37,566 bases of DNA from an uncultured Collinsella sp. (GCA_958370325.1 CATXJW010000018.1:1-37566), one strand, 5' to 3'. Shown: positions 15,494-23,691, counted from the stretch's first letter. Notes: generated by a model from the letters alone, not told the origin. Translations and numbers: made by a program.

Positions 15494-15526
15494 CAAAACG
15501 GGGCCCGCACTTGGCGGAAGCCCCGT
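15494..15526 (-). terminator. Terminator after SIS2
   Basis: Minus-strand ACGGGGC (15520-15526) pairs with GCCCCGT (15498-15504), followed by TTTT. It ends the SIS2 transcript about 25 bp after the stop. Confidence 0.75.
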
Positions 15527-15549
15527 CGTGAGAGGTTATTCCCGGTATA

Positions 15550-16518
15550 TTAGTACTGCTCGATGCCCATGTAGCGACGGATCTCGGGGCTGTGGTCGAA
15601 CACCTTGCCGCGGGCGGCGCGCAGCTCGCAGCTCATGTTGTAGAAGAAGATCGGCTCCAGGTACGAACGCACGCTGGCAGGCACGTCGCCCACGCCGTAC
15701 TCGAGTGCGTCGAGCACCATGACCATATCGGTGTGCGTGTTGAGGAACGCCAGCGCGCGCTCCTCCATGGGGCGGCACTCGCCCGATCCGAGCTGCACAA
15801 AGTAGAACACGCCGGGCTCGGTGGCCTCGAACGGGCCGTGGAAATACTCGCCGGAGTGGATGTAGCAGCAGTGCTGCCATTGCATCTCCATGAGCGAGCA
15901 GATGGCCATGGCGTAGGTCTGGCTAAAGTTGGGGCCGGAACCGAGGATATAGAAGAACTTGTGCTGCTGGCAGAGCTCGGCAAAACGGGCGCCCAGCTCG
16001 GCGTTGACCTTCTCGCGCGCGGCGGGCAGCAGCGCGTCCATCTGCTTAAGGCCTTCATACAAGTCGGCGAGCGCCTCGTAACCCTCCTGCTGGTCGAGTA
16101 GCTCGGCGGCGATCAGAGCGCCGATGCCCTGCGGCACCTCGGCCTGTGGCACGCCTTCGCCCCACGGATAGACCCAGGTGGTCCACTTGCCGTTGTCGAT
16201 CTTTGAGCCCTCGCAGTCAGTGAGGGCGATGACCTCGGCACCGGCGGCCAGCGCCATCTCGCAGCCGCCGACGACCTCCTGCGTGTTACCGCTGTGGCTG
16301 CAGGCGATGACGAGTGACTTCTCGCCAAGACTCTTGGGAGCCATCAGGCAAAACTCGCGTGCCGTGTAGACCGTCGAGGTAAACGTAGTGGCCTCGCGCT
16401 TGAGCAGCTCGTTGGCCGGCATCAGGTCGATCATCGAACCGCCGCAGGCGATCCAAAAGACGTTCTCAATCTTGCCCTTGCGCTCGATAATTTCCTGAAC
16501 CAGATCGTGTGCGTTCAC
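15550..16518 (-). CDS. SIS-domain sugar-amine phosphate deglycase, FrlB-like (SIS2)
   Basis: This 322-aa paralogue belongs to the FrlB/FraB group. The first SIS motif is FWIACGGSMID (21-31), and the phosphosugar loop is SHSGNTQEV (74-82). Glu211 (MEMQW) and His227 (GEYFHGPFE) keep the 16-residue spacing of the catalytic pair. The C-terminus IRRYMGIEQY fits the family tail. The start is GTG at 16518, with AAGGAGGAGC about 7 nt upstream. The gene has its own promoter framed by two operator-like repeats, and GntR2 lies directly upstream on the same strand. No PTS gene is near, so the phosphorylated substrate must come from a transporter elsewhere, possibly module 1 or 3. Confidence 0.85.
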   Translation of the reverse strand: MNAHDLVQEIIERKGKIENVFWIACGGSMIDLMPANELLKREATTFTSTVYTAREFCLMAPKSLGEKSLVIACSHSGNTQEVVGGCEMALAAGAEVIALTDCEGSKIDNGKWTTWVYPWGEGVPQAEVPQGIGALIAAELLDQQEGYEALADLYEGLKQMDALLPAAREKVNAELGARFAELCQQHKFFYILGSGPNFSQTYAMAICSLMEMQWQHCCYIHSGEYFHGPFEATEPGVFYFVQLGSGECRPMEERALAFLNTHTDMVMVLDALEYGVGDVPASVRSYLEPIFFYNMSCELRAARGKVFDHSPEIRRYMGIEQY

Positions 16519-16573
16519 GGTGATGCTCCTCCTTGTGTGGCGGCTTTGAACGGCGGCAGCTCGTACCTGAGGT

Positions 16574-16590
16574 CATTCTATGTTGTCCTA
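16574..16590. promoter_or_regulatory. Candidate GntR2 operator, promoter-distal
   Basis: CATTCTATGTTGTCCTA resembles TGTTCTATATTGTTCTA at 16636-16652 (13 of 17 bases). It overlaps the expected transcription start of SIS2. Confidence 0.5.
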
Positions 16591-16619
16591 TTTATAGCAC
16601 GCACGACAACGCCCGTGAA
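16591..16619 (-). promoter_or_regulatory. Predicted promoter of SIS2
   Basis: Minus-strand TTCACG (16614-16619) and TATAAA (16591-16596) are 17 bp apart. Operator-like repeats flank the promoter on both sides. Confidence 0.5.
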
Positions 16620-16635
16620 GCCATTTCACCAAACT

Positions 16636-16652
16636 TGTTCTATATTGTTCTA
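16636..16652. promoter_or_regulatory. Candidate GntR2 operator, upstream
   Basis: TGTTCTATATTGTTCTA contains TGTTCTA twice with a 10-bp period, one helical turn. It lies just upstream of the predicted -35 and 11 bp beyond the GntR2 stop codon. Confidence 0.5.
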
Positions 16653-16662
16653 TCTGTGGACG

Positions 16663-17427
16663 TTAGATGTCGAACACATAGCGCGAGCCCACGATCTTTT
16701 GGCGTCCGAGCAGCAAGGGCCGCTCGTCCTCATCGGTAAAGTACGCCTCCATATAAAAGAGCGGCTCGCCGACCGGCACCTCCAGCAGCGAGGCCGCCTG
16801 AGCATCGGCGAGCGCAATCTCCACGGTGCAGGGATCGGACTTGAGCGGCGCGCGGCCCGAATGCTCGGCAACGAGCGCAAAGATTGAGTTATCGGTGAGG
16901 TCTTTATCGGCCAGCGTCTGCAGGTAGGGATGGTCGGCCAGCACAAAGGCGTTGTTCTCGAGCATGACGGGCACGCCGTCTGCCGTGCGCACGCGCTCGA
17001 CAACGATGAGCTCGCAGCCGGGTTCCACCCCAAAAAACGCCGCGTCCTCGCGCGTCGCCGCAACCACCGTGCGCGACACCAGGTGTGCTCCGGCCACCAT
17101 GTCGTTGGCAGCGCAACCCTCGGAAAAGCTCTGAACGTCACCCTTTTGGACAATCTTGCGCTTGAGCTTGGGCGCGCACACAAACGTACCCCTCCCCTGC
17201 TGGCGGTTGAGATACCCCGCGCGCGACAGCTCCTCGATGGCGCGGCGCACGGTGATGCGTCCCACGCCGTAGGACTTCGCGAGCTCCATCTCGGAAGGAA
17301 TGCGCGAGCCGGATGCGTACACGCCGCGCGCGATCTCGCCCTTTAGGTCGTCCATGACCTGCTGGTACAGCGGCACGGCGGACACCTCGGCGCGCTCGGA
17401 ACGTTCGGTCTTGTTATCGGCTACCAT
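16663..17427 (-). CDS. GntR family regulator, HutC/UTRA type (GntR2)
   Basis: This 254-aa repressor has a polar N-terminal extension (about 15 residues). A winged helix follows (PLYQQVMDDLKGEIARGVY, then LAKSYGVGRITVRRAIEELSRAGYLNRQQGRGTFV), then a UTRA domain ending in GRQKIVGSRYVFDI. It starts two bases after the recQ stop, with GGAG 7 nt upstream inside the end of recQ. The two genes are therefore co-transcribed and translationally coupled. SIS2 lies downstream, behind a promoter with paired operator-like repeats, and is its most likely target. Confidence 0.9.
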   Translation of the reverse strand: MVADNKTERSERAEVSAVPLYQQVMDDLKGEIARGVYASGSRIPSEMELAKSYGVGRITVRRAIEELSRAGYLNRQQGRGTFVCAPKLKRKIVQKGDVQSFSEGCAANDMVAGAHLVSRTVVAATREDAAFFGVEPGCELIVVERVRTADGVPVMLENNAFVLADHPYLQTLADKDLTDNSIFALVAEHSGRAPLKSDPCTVEIALADAQAASLLEVPVGEPLFYMEAYFTDEDERPLLLGRQKIVGSRYVFDI

Positions 17428-17429
17428 CG

Positions 17430-19412
17430 TTACGCTCCATCCCGCGCATGCTCGGACTCAAACTCTTCAATCGCCGTCATAAACTGCTCGCCAAAGGCGT
17501 CGGCCTTTTTCTCGCCAATGCCGTTGACCTGGACAAGCTCGTCGCGCGTCTGCGGGCGCAGGCGGCACAGGCCGCGCAGGGCCTTGTCGGAAAAGACCAT
17601 GTACGGCGCCATCTCCAGCTCTGTCGAAATCTCCTTGCGCAGGGCACGCAGGCGCTCGAACAGCTCGGCATCGTCACCCACGCGCGGGCGCTGATCCAAC
17701 TCGGCCTCCTCACGCAGCAGATCCACCGCACGGCGGGCGCGGGCCGAGGCCTTGCGCTTGGACGCGCGACGCTTGACGGTAAAGGCGAACGCCTCGTCCT
17801 CGACCTCGCCGGCGCGCGGACCCAGCCCCACGACCGGGTACTGCCCCTGCAAGGTAGCCAGATAACCGCGGCCGCACAGCTGGCCGATGATGTCCTTGAT
17901 GCGCCCGACCGATTCGCTCGACAGCTCACCGTAGCCGCGGTCCTCGTCCAGGTTCATCTGGCGAATGCGCTCGGTGTTGCCGCCGTGGAGCACGTCGGCG
18001 ATCAGCGACTTGCCAAAGCGCATGGGGCGCGTGGCCACATAGCGCACGGCAGCGCGTGCCATATCGGTGACGTCCTCGACCTCGAACTGCGTGAGGCAGT
18101 TGCTGCAGTTGCCGCAGCCCTCGGCCTCGTCCGTGGCGGTGGCGCCCGCACCGGTCGCGGCAGCATGCTCGGCCGCGGCCTCGTCGCCAAAGTAGCGCAG
18201 CATGTATTCGCGCAGGCAGCCGGTGGTATTGCAGTAGCCCTCCATCTGGCTGAGCAGGCGATATCGATTCTGGAGCGCCCATGCGCGCTGCTCGTCGTCG
18301 AGCGCCTCATCGGTAGCATCGCCGCGGTCGATCAGAAAGCGGCGCATGCGAAAATCGTTGCCGTTCCACAGCAAGTGGCAGCTGGCCGGGTCGCCGTCGC
18401 GGCCGGCGCGACCTGCCTCCTGGTAGTAGGCCTCGATGCTCTCGGGCACGTTGTTGTGGATCACGTAGCGCACGTTGGGCTTATCGATGCCCATGCCAAA
18501 GGCGTTGGTGGCAACCATCACCTGGATATCGTCGTCGATAAAGGCGCGCTGGCTTTGGCGGCGGGCGTCGTTGCCCATGCCGGCATGGTAGCGGCCAACG
18601 CGAATGCCGCTGGGGCCCAGCGCCTCGGCAAGCTCGCCTGCCAGCGCATCGACTGTCTTGCGGGTCGAGCAATACACGATGCCGCTCTCGCTCGAATGCG
18701 CGATCACGTAGTCGCGCACCCATGCTGCCTTGGCTTTGTCGCCCATCTCCTCGCAGCCAAAGTAGAGGTTCTTGCGATCGAAGCCCGTCACCACCGTCGC
18801 GGGGTTTTGCAGGCCGAGCATCTGCTGGATATCCGCGCGCACACGCTCGGTCGCCGTAGCGGTAAAGGCCGCCACGATGGGGCGCTGCGGCAGGGAATCG
18901 ATGAACTCGCGAATCTGCAGGTAGGCGGGGCGGAAATCCTGGCCCCATTGGCTCACGCAGTGCGCCTCGTCAATGGCCACGAGTGGCACGCCAATGCCGC
19001 CGTCCGCCGCGGCCTCCTGCGCAAAGGCTAAAAAGCGCGGCTCGAGCAGACGCTCGGGTGCCACGTACATAAGCTGGTAGCGGCCCTCGCGCGCCCGCTT
19101 GAGCACAGTGTTTTGCTGGGCCGGGGTAAGGCTGGAGTTGAGATAGCTGGGTCGCGCACCCGCCGCGAGCAACGCACGGGTCTGGTCCTCCATCAGCGAC
19201 AGCAGCGGGCTCACCACAAAGGTGATGCCGGGCAGCATGAGCGCGGGCACCTGGTAGCAAATGGACTTGCCGGCGCCCGTGGGCATAACGCCCAGCGCAT
19301 CGCGACCGGCAAGGATCGCATCGACCATGCGGTCCTGTCCCGGGCGAAACGAGGTGTAGCCAAAATAGGCGCCGAGCGTGTCGAGCGCCATCTGCTGCAT
19401 GCTATCGGTCAT
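17430..19412 (-). CDS. recQ: ATP-dependent DNA helicase RecQ
   Basis: This 660-aa 3'-5' DNA helicase acts in recombination and repair. Walker A is MPTGAGKS (43-50) and the DEAH box is AIDEAHCVSQWG (146-157). AFGMGIDKPNVRYVIH and QEAGRAGRDG are the motifs V and VI region. A zinc-binding cluster (CNTTGCLREYMLRYF, then CGNCSNC) and an RQC-type region follow, then an HRDC domain (about 575-655, PYMVFSDKALRGLC). Length and order are normal for RecQ. AGGA precedes the ATG, and TATAAT (minus strand, 19444-19449) is a possible -10. The next gene, GntR2, begins 2 bp after its stop. Confidence 0.96.
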   Translation of the reverse strand: MTDSMQQMALDTLGAYFGYTSFRPGQDRMVDAILAGRDALGVMPTGAGKSICYQVPALMLPGITFVVSPLLSLMEDQTRALLAAGARPSYLNSSLTPAQQNTVLKRAREGRYQLMYVAPERLLEPRFLAFAQEAAADGGIGVPLVAIDEAHCVSQWGQDFRPAYLQIREFIDSLPQRPIVAAFTATATERVRADIQQMLGLQNPATVVTGFDRKNLYFGCEEMGDKAKAAWVRDYVIAHSSESGIVYCSTRKTVDALAGELAEALGPSGIRVGRYHAGMGNDARRQSQRAFIDDDIQVMVATNAFGMGIDKPNVRYVIHNNVPESIEAYYQEAGRAGRDGDPASCHLLWNGNDFRMRRFLIDRGDATDEALDDEQRAWALQNRYRLLSQMEGYCNTTGCLREYMLRYFGDEAAAEHAAATGAGATATDEAEGCGNCSNCLTQFEVEDVTDMARAAVRYVATRPMRFGKSLIADVLHGGNTERIRQMNLDEDRGYGELSSESVGRIKDIIGQLCGRGYLATLQGQYPVVGLGPRAGEVEDEAFAFTVKRRASKRKASARARRAVDLLREEAELDQRPRVGDDAELFERLRALRKEISTELEMAPYMVFSDKALRGLCRLRPQTRDELVQVNGIGEKKADAFGEQFMTAIEEFESEHARDGA

Positions 19413-19538
19413 GGTTTCCTAACGTCCAAGTCATCTGCCGCCGATTATACGCCGCCACGCGGACCGGTGCCGCGCGGTTGCCGGCCACGGGCGATGCAAT
19501 CCGAAGGGAACGAGCGTGGATTTTTGGACACTTTCCGG

Positions 19539-19606
19539 ATGAGCGTGGATAATCTCCCACTTTGGGCCCGCCATCGAGCCAAAAACGGGAGATTATCCAC
19601 GCTCAT
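19539..19606. repeat. Palindromic element I (68 bp)
   Basis: ATGAGCGTGGATAATCTCCC (19539-19558) and its exact complement (19587-19606) flank a 28-nt loop. It lies in the 265-bp gap between GntR3 and recQ. The loop TTTGGGC stretch recalls those of elements L and H. Confidence 0.85.
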
Positions 19607-19645
19607 TCTGCAAATTGCCGCTCTGGCGGGCTTGCAGCGTCGGCC

Positions 19646-19673
19646 GTTCCGCCGTTCGTTAGAACGGCGGAAC
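19646..19673 (-). terminator. Hairpin just after GntR3
   Basis: GTTCCGCCGTTC (19646-19657) and GAACGGCGGAAC (19662-19673) are perfect 12-bp arms with a 4-nt loop, 5 bp beyond the GntR3 stop. There is no T-run, so it may be a stability element or weak terminator. Confidence 0.6.
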
Positions 19674-19678
19674 CAACC

Positions 19679-20398
19679 CTACATGACCATAACGTAGCGC
19701 GATCCCACGTAGTACTGCTTACCCATCAGGACCGGCTCGCCATTGGGACCGATAAAGCCGGCACGCAGGTTGAGCAGCGGATCGTGCGGGGCAATGCCCA
19801 ACTCGGCGGCCTGCTCGGCATTGGCGCGAACGGCCTCGACCGTGCGGTAGCCAACCGAGACAATCGGCGTTCCGCCAACACGCTCGACCTCGGCAAAAAT
19901 CGACTTGTCCTCAAGATCGGCCGTCAACAGCTCACGGTAGGCGTCAAACGGCACAAAGATGTTCTCCTCAAAGATGGGCTCGCCGTCCGCCGTACGCACG
20001 CGCTTGATATGCAGCAGTAGCGCATCCTTCTGCAGGCCAAAGAACTCCATCTCGTTTTGGCGCGCCGGAACGATCTGGCGGTCGATCACATGCGCACCGG
20101 CCTTCATTCCGTTGTCGGCGCACAGCGCGGTAAACGTCTGCAGCGTCGAGGCGTGAAACTGGCGATTGATGTGCGGCGTGGAGACAAAGGTGCCACGGCC
20201 CTGCTGCTTAACCAGGTAGCCATCGGAGCACAGCTCCTCGACGGCGCGGCGCACCGTAATTCGGCTCACCTCGTACTGCTCGGCTAGCTCAAGCTCGGAC
20301 GGAATACGCTCCTTGGGTGCATAAACACCTTTCTCGATTGCATCCTTGATTTCGTCGTAAATCTGCTGGTAAAGCGGTGCATTTTTAGGCGCAGGCAT
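19679..20398 (-). CDS. GntR family regulator, HutC/UTRA type (GntR3)
   Basis: This 239-aa repressor has a winged helix (PLYQQIYDEIKDAIEKGVY, then LAEQYEVSRITVRRAVEELCSDGYLVKQQGRGTFV) and a UTRA domain ending in GKQYYVGSRYVMVM. Its sequence is close to GntR2, sharing VSRITVRRA/VGRITVRRA, QQGRGTFV and VGSRYV. Its upstream region carries ACGT-N5-ACGT, the same symmetrical motif as at the promoter of the IIAB-IIC-IID-SIS3 operon. It is therefore the best candidate regulator of that operon and of itself. The ribosome binding site (AAGAG) is weak. Confidence 0.9.
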   Translation of the reverse strand: MPAPKNAPLYQQIYDEIKDAIEKGVYAPKERIPSELELAEQYEVSRITVRRAVEELCSDGYLVKQQGRGTFVSTPHINRQFHASTLQTFTALCADNGMKAGAHVIDRQIVPARQNEMEFFGLQKDALLLHIKRVRTADGEPIFEENIFVPFDAYRELLTADLEDKSIFAEVERVGGTPIVSVGYRTVEAVRANAEQAAELGIAPHDPLLNLRAGFIGPNGEPVLMGKQYYVGSRYVMVM

Positions 20399-20435
20399 AT
20401 CTAATCACTCTTATCGAAATATTGAAATAACTAAT

Positions 20436-20448
20436 ACGTATATAACGT
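20436..20448. promoter_or_regulatory. Candidate GntR3 operator at its own promoter
   Basis: ACGT (20436-20439) and ACGT (20445-20448) are separated by ATATA, 38 bp upstream of the GntR3 start. The same spaced palindrome occurs at 26326-26338. Confidence 0.5.
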
Positions 20449-20502
20449 CTAGTTTCATGTTACCTCATATTGATAAAACGATACACCACATACAGCAAAT
20501 CC

Positions 20503-21510
20503 TTACTTGCCGTCGTCCTGCTGCAAGCTTTCCTGATCGTGCAGACGGGCCTGCCTGCTGGCCATGCGCGCGGGCTTGTCGGGATCGGGAACGGCTGTGG
20601 GCATGGGCTCGTCGACATGGCCGCCCCACCAGCCGCCCACAAAGTTGAGCGTGTGGAACACATTGATCACGGCGCCGGGATCAATGTCGCACACCAGCTT
20701 GATAATGTCCTGGCTCTCGTAGGTCGAGACAACGGCGTGCAGCAGGTACATCTTCTCGCGGCTATACCCGCCAATGACCTCGGCACAGCTAATACCATGC
20801 TGAAAATGGTCAACATAGGCGGTCATGACCTCGTCTGCCCTGCGCGTCGTGATCTGCAGCGTCACGCGGTCGTAGCGACGATAGAAGCTGTCGATGGTCT
20901 TGGTCGAAATAAACTGGAACACGATGGAGTACGCCGCGTTGTCCCAGCCAAACATAAAACCAAAGATCGCCAGGATAAAACAGTTAAAGCCAAAGATGAC
21001 GCCCCAGATGGTCTTGCCGGTGTGGTTGGAAACCCACAACGCGATAAAGTCGGTGCCGCCGGTGGATGCACCGGACTTAAGCGCGATGGCAGCGCCCAGA
21101 CCCGAGACCACGCCGCCAAAGATGATGAGCATGATCTTGTCGCCCAAAAACGGCGCGAAGTGAAAGACGTTGAGAAACAGCGACGAGAGCACGACCTGCA
21201 TCATCGAGAAGATGACGAAGCGCTTGCTAATGCCGCTCCAGCATAGGAGCGCCACGGGGATGTTGAGCGCGAGCATACCGAGCGAGATGTCGATGTGAAC
21301 GCCGCCCAGCGAGGTAACGCGATCGAGCAGGACCGCGACGCCGGTAAGACCGCTCGGGAGCAGGTCGGCGGGCTGAATGAACGCCTGGATCAGAAATGTC
21401 TGGAGAATGGCGGAAATTGTGACCGCCACGGCAGTAATGGCGCGGCGGACGATGGTGAGGCGGCCGAGCACGAGCACGCGGTCCGCGAGCTGGTCGATGG
21501 CGTTCGCCAC
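20503..21510 (-). CDS. YitT-family membrane protein (DUF161/DUF2179)
   Basis: This 335-aa protein has about five hydrophobic segments in the first 200 residues (for example AITAVAVTISAILQTFLIQAF and IMLIIFGGVVSGLGAAIAL), with the family motifs QPADLLPSGLTGVAVLL and SGASTGGTDFIALWV. A cytoplasmic DUF2179 domain follows (RVTLQITTRRADEVMTAYVDHFQHGISCAEVIGGYS...HAVVSTYESQDIIKLV). The C-terminal tail is charged. The function of the family is not established. It starts at GTG 21510 with AAGGGAG upstream. The gene precedes GntR3 on the same strand with 104 bp between. Confidence 0.9.
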   Translation of the reverse strand: MANAIDQLADRVLVLGRLTIVRRAITAVAVTISAILQTFLIQAFIQPADLLPSGLTGVAVLLDRVTSLGGVHIDISLGMLALNIPVALLCWSGISKRFVIFSMMQVVLSSLFLNVFHFAPFLGDKIMLIIFGGVVSGLGAAIALKSGASTGGTDFIALWVSNHTGKTIWGVIFGFNCFILAIFGFMFGWDNAAYSIVFQFISTKTIDSFYRRYDRVTLQITTRRADEVMTAYVDHFQHGISCAEVIGGYSREKMYLLHAVVSTYESQDIIKLVCDIDPGAVINVFHTLNFVGGWWGGHVDEPMPTAVPDPDKPARMASRQARLHDQESLQQDDGK

Positions 21511-21633
21511 GTAGGCTCCCTTCGAAGGCAGATGTAGTTGTGGGGCATGCCGGCGATTGTAGCATGGAGCGACAGAGGGCGCCTCAATTCACCCTCTCTC
21601 GACAACCATCAGAAGGACCGCGTAAAACCGCTC

Positions 21634-21672
21634 AAAAGAAAAACACCGTGAAGAGAGCGATCCCTTCACGGC
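21634..21672 (-). terminator. Terminator after the HAD gene
   Basis: Minus-strand GCCGTGAAGGG pairs with CTTCACGGTG and runs into TTTTTCTTTT. It lies about 50 bp beyond the HAD stop. Confidence 0.8.
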
Positions 21673-21694
21673 GAATTCGGCATTTGCCCAGGTA

Positions 21695-21732
21695 AAACCT
21701 GACAAAAATAAACCTGTCCCTAAATGGCAGGT
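21695..21732. repeat. Palindromic element A, copy 2, encoding the end of the HAD gene
   Basis: AAACCTGAC and ATGGCAGGT flank the family core AAACCTGTCCC. On the minus strand the right arm reads CTG CCA TTT AG within the codons for Leu-Pro-Ala-Ile-stop, so the repeat supplies the HAD stop codon (21720-21722). Confidence 0.8.
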
Positions 21733-22349
21733 AGGATGTCAGTCAGGCTGTCGATGACAACGTCGGCGGCAGACTGGTCCAGGTTGACGCCCTCGTGCGG
21801 ACGCAGTGCCAGGACTCGGGCGCCGGAACGCTTGCCGGCCTCGATGCCCAAAGGCGAATCCTCGATAACCAGGCACTCGGCAGGCTCCACCCCCAGCGCC
21901 TCCATGGCACGCAGGTAGATCTCGGGGTCGGGCTTAAACGCACTGCACTCGTGGCCGCTGATGGTGTAGTCCAGCACGTCGGCGATACCGGCAATCTCTA
22001 CCAGCTCGTCGATGAGCTCGCGGTAGGACGAGCTCGCGATGGCGCACTTCACGCCGCGCTCGTGCAGCTCGCGCATTACCGGCTCCGTCTGCTCGTTGAG
22101 CAGCTCGGCATACGGAACGGGGTGGACCGGGCTATAGACCTGCTTGTACTCCACGCGCAGACGCTCGCGCAGCTCAACATCGTCGGGAACCAGCGACTTC
22201 CAAATGGCGGGCTCGTTAGACCCCGAAAGATCGGGGATCTCGTCAAAGTGGAACCCCTTCTCTTCCATAAACGCCACGCGACGGCGGTTGTAGAACCACT
22301 CGGTATCGACCAGCACGCCGTCCATATCAAACAGCACTGCCTTGATCAT
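21720..22349 (-). CDS. HAD-superfamily hydrolase, beta-phosphoglucomutase-like
   Basis: This 209-aa protein has all HAD motifs: FDMDGVLVDTEW with nucleophile Asp8 and Asp10, the IASSS segment (motif II), FKPDPEIYLRAMEALG (motif III Lys) and VIEDSPLGIEAGKRSGARVLAL (motif IV). It is probably a sugar-phosphate phosphatase or phosphoglucomutase. The ATG at 22349 is preferred; GGAGG is 8 nt before it but directly against the in-frame ATG at 22355. Copies of palindromic element A lie at both ends of the gene: one directly upstream of the ribosome binding site and one providing the last codons. It follows SIS3 on the same strand but behind a terminator. Confidence 0.88.
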   Translation of the reverse strand: MIKAVLFDMDGVLVDTEWFYNRRRVAFMEEKGFHFDEIPDLSGSNEPAIWKSLVPDDVELRERLRVEYKQVYSPVHPVPYAELLNEQTEPVMRELHERGVKCAIASSSYRELIDELVEIAGIADVLDYTISGHECSAFKPDPEIYLRAMEALGVEPAECLVIEDSPLGIEAGKRSGARVLALRPHEGVNLDQSAADVVIDSLTDILPAI

Positions 22350-22363
22350 ACGCATCTCCTCCC

Positions 22364-22400
22364 ACCTGCCAAAAAGGGACAGGTTTATTTTGGTAGGTTT
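22364..22400. repeat. Palindromic element A, copy 3
   Basis: ACCTGCCAAAAA and TTTTGGTAGGTTT flank GGGACAGGTTTA. It lies in the leader of the HAD gene, immediately before GGAGG, in the orientation opposite to copy 1. Confidence 0.8.
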
Positions 22401-22442
22401 TATCTGGGGTTTTGTGACGCAACGGACACGCCCTCCCCAAAG

Positions 22443-22479
22443 CAAAAAAGGGGACGGGGCGCAAACCCCATCCCCTCTC
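22443..22479 (-). terminator. Terminator after SIS3
   Basis: Minus-strand AGGGGATGGGG pairs with CCCCGTCCCCT and is followed by a T-run. It closes the IIAB-IIC-IID-SIS3 operon. Confidence 0.85.
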
Positions 22480-22509
22480 AATCAACCCGTAAGGTCTACT
22501 TACTTGTGA

Positions 22510-23493
22510 TTAGTAGGAAAGCTTCCACATGTAGCGACGCATGGTCAGCGGGTGCTGACGGGCCTCGGCGATCTGGTTGCCGTACTCGCGCATAACGGCG
22601 AGGTGCAGCAGCGGGTTGAAGTAGGTGACGACGCTCGCGGGCACGGCGTCAGCCAGGCCGTAGTCCTTGGAGTCGATCAGAGCGACCTTGGCGCCCATGC
22701 GCTCAAGGAAGGTGAGGGCGCGAGCGTCCATCGGACGGGTGGCGCCATCGGACATGAAGAAGACGTAGGGCTTACCCTCGGTGGAAACCTCGAACGGGCC
22801 GTGGAAGTACTCGCCGGTGTTGTAGGCGGCGGCGTCGATCCACTGCATCTCGGTGAACAGGAAGGCGGCGTGAGAATAAGCCATCTTCTCGGAGGCACCG
22901 GAAGCCATGAAGTAGATCATCTTGTCGTCCTTGAAGTCCTCGGCGAACTTCTTGGCGAGCTTCTTGCAGTGCTGAGCGGCGTTCTCGCAGAGATCGAAGA
23001 CGTTGGTGAGGCCGGTGATCATGTCCTCGTAGTGGTCATAGCCCTCGGTCTGCTGAAGGATCTCGAGAGCAAGAGCGATGGCATAGCCGGGCTTCTCGCA
23101 CTTGGCAGCGTAGTTGGCGTGGAAGCCGTGGACGATGACGTGGTCGGCGTCGACGGTCAGAGCGGAGCCAGCCTTGTTGGTGAGGGAGACGACCGGGCAG
23201 TTGTGCTTCTTGGCGGTCTTGTTGGCCTCAACGGTCTCGGGCGTGGAGCCACCGAGGGAGCAGGTGATCACGAAGGTGTGCTCGTTGACCCAGGAAGGCG
23301 TGTCGTAGTTGAACTCGTTAGCGGTGAAGATCTGAACGTTCAGCTTGTCCGTGTTGTTGGCCAGGAAGTACTTGGCGGGGTAAAGGTCGGACATGGAAGC
23401 ACCGCAGCCGACGAAGGCGACGCTGTGGATCTCGTGGTTGGACAGGACGTCAGCGACGATCTGCTTAGGGAGGTTAAGGTCGATCTCGTACAT
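22510..23493 (-). CDS. SIS-domain sugar-amine phosphate deglycase, FrlB-like (SIS3)
   Basis: This 327-aa member of the FrlB/FraB group has a first SIS motif VAFVGCGASMSD (25-36) and a phosphosugar loop TCSLGGSTPETV (77-88). Glu215 (TEMQW) and His231 (GEYFHGPFE) are 16 residues apart. The tail MRRYMWKLSY is nearly identical to that of SIS4 (TRRYMWKLDY). I chose the ATG at 23493, with AAGGA 9 nt upstream; in-frame starts further up lie in the gap. It is last in the operon after PTS IIAB, IIC and IID, so it probably acts on the sugar-amine phosphate they import. Strong codon bias (AAG, GAG, AAC, CTC) suggests high expression. Two hairpins separate it from IID. Confidence 0.88.
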   Translation of the reverse strand: MYEIDLNLPKQIVADVLSNHEIHSVAFVGCGASMSDLYPAKYFLANNTDKLNVQIFTANEFNYDTPSWVNEHTFVITCSLGGSTPETVEANKTAKKHNCPVVSLTNKAGSALTVDADHVIVHGFHANYAAKCEKPGYAIALALEILQQTEGYDHYEDMITGLTNVFDLCENAAQHCKKLAKKFAEDFKDDKMIYFMASGASEKMAYSHAAFLFTEMQWIDAAAYNTGEYFHGPFEVSTEGKPYVFFMSDGATRPMDARALTFLERMGAKVALIDSKDYGLADAVPASVVTYFNPLLHLAVMREYGNQIAEARQHPLTMRRYMWKLSY

Positions 23494-23583
23494 CTGACAC
23501 ATTCCTTTCGATTTTTGCGACGCCACATTGCCGGACGCACGCAGGGTTACCGTGATATGAGCCGAGTCGCCGGCCCGTTGAGG

Positions 23584-23614
23584 ATGTGTCAAAGGGACTG
23601 TCCCTTTGACACAT
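23584..23614. repeat. Perfect 31-bp palindrome (element G) between IID and SIS3
   Basis: ATGTGTCAAAGGGAC (23584-23598) and its exact complement (23600-23614) flank a single T. The centre GGGACTGTCCC is related to the GGGACA cores of other elements here. Confidence 0.85.
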
Positions 23615-23626
23615 TTAGGGATGGAA

Positions 23627-23658
23627 GCCTGCCTGGGGTATGGGATGCCAGGCAGGCT
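23627..23658 (-). promoter_or_regulatory. Intercistronic hairpin between IID and SIS3
   Basis: AGCCTGCCTGG (23627-23637) and CCAGGCAGGCT (23648-23658) are perfect 11-bp arms with a 10-nt loop, 33 bp after the IID stop. There is no T-run, so it is more likely a processing or stability hairpin than a terminator. Confidence 0.55.
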
Positions 23659-23691
23659 CCCGGGGGAAAGCGGTTAGGCGCTTAGTCGCGA

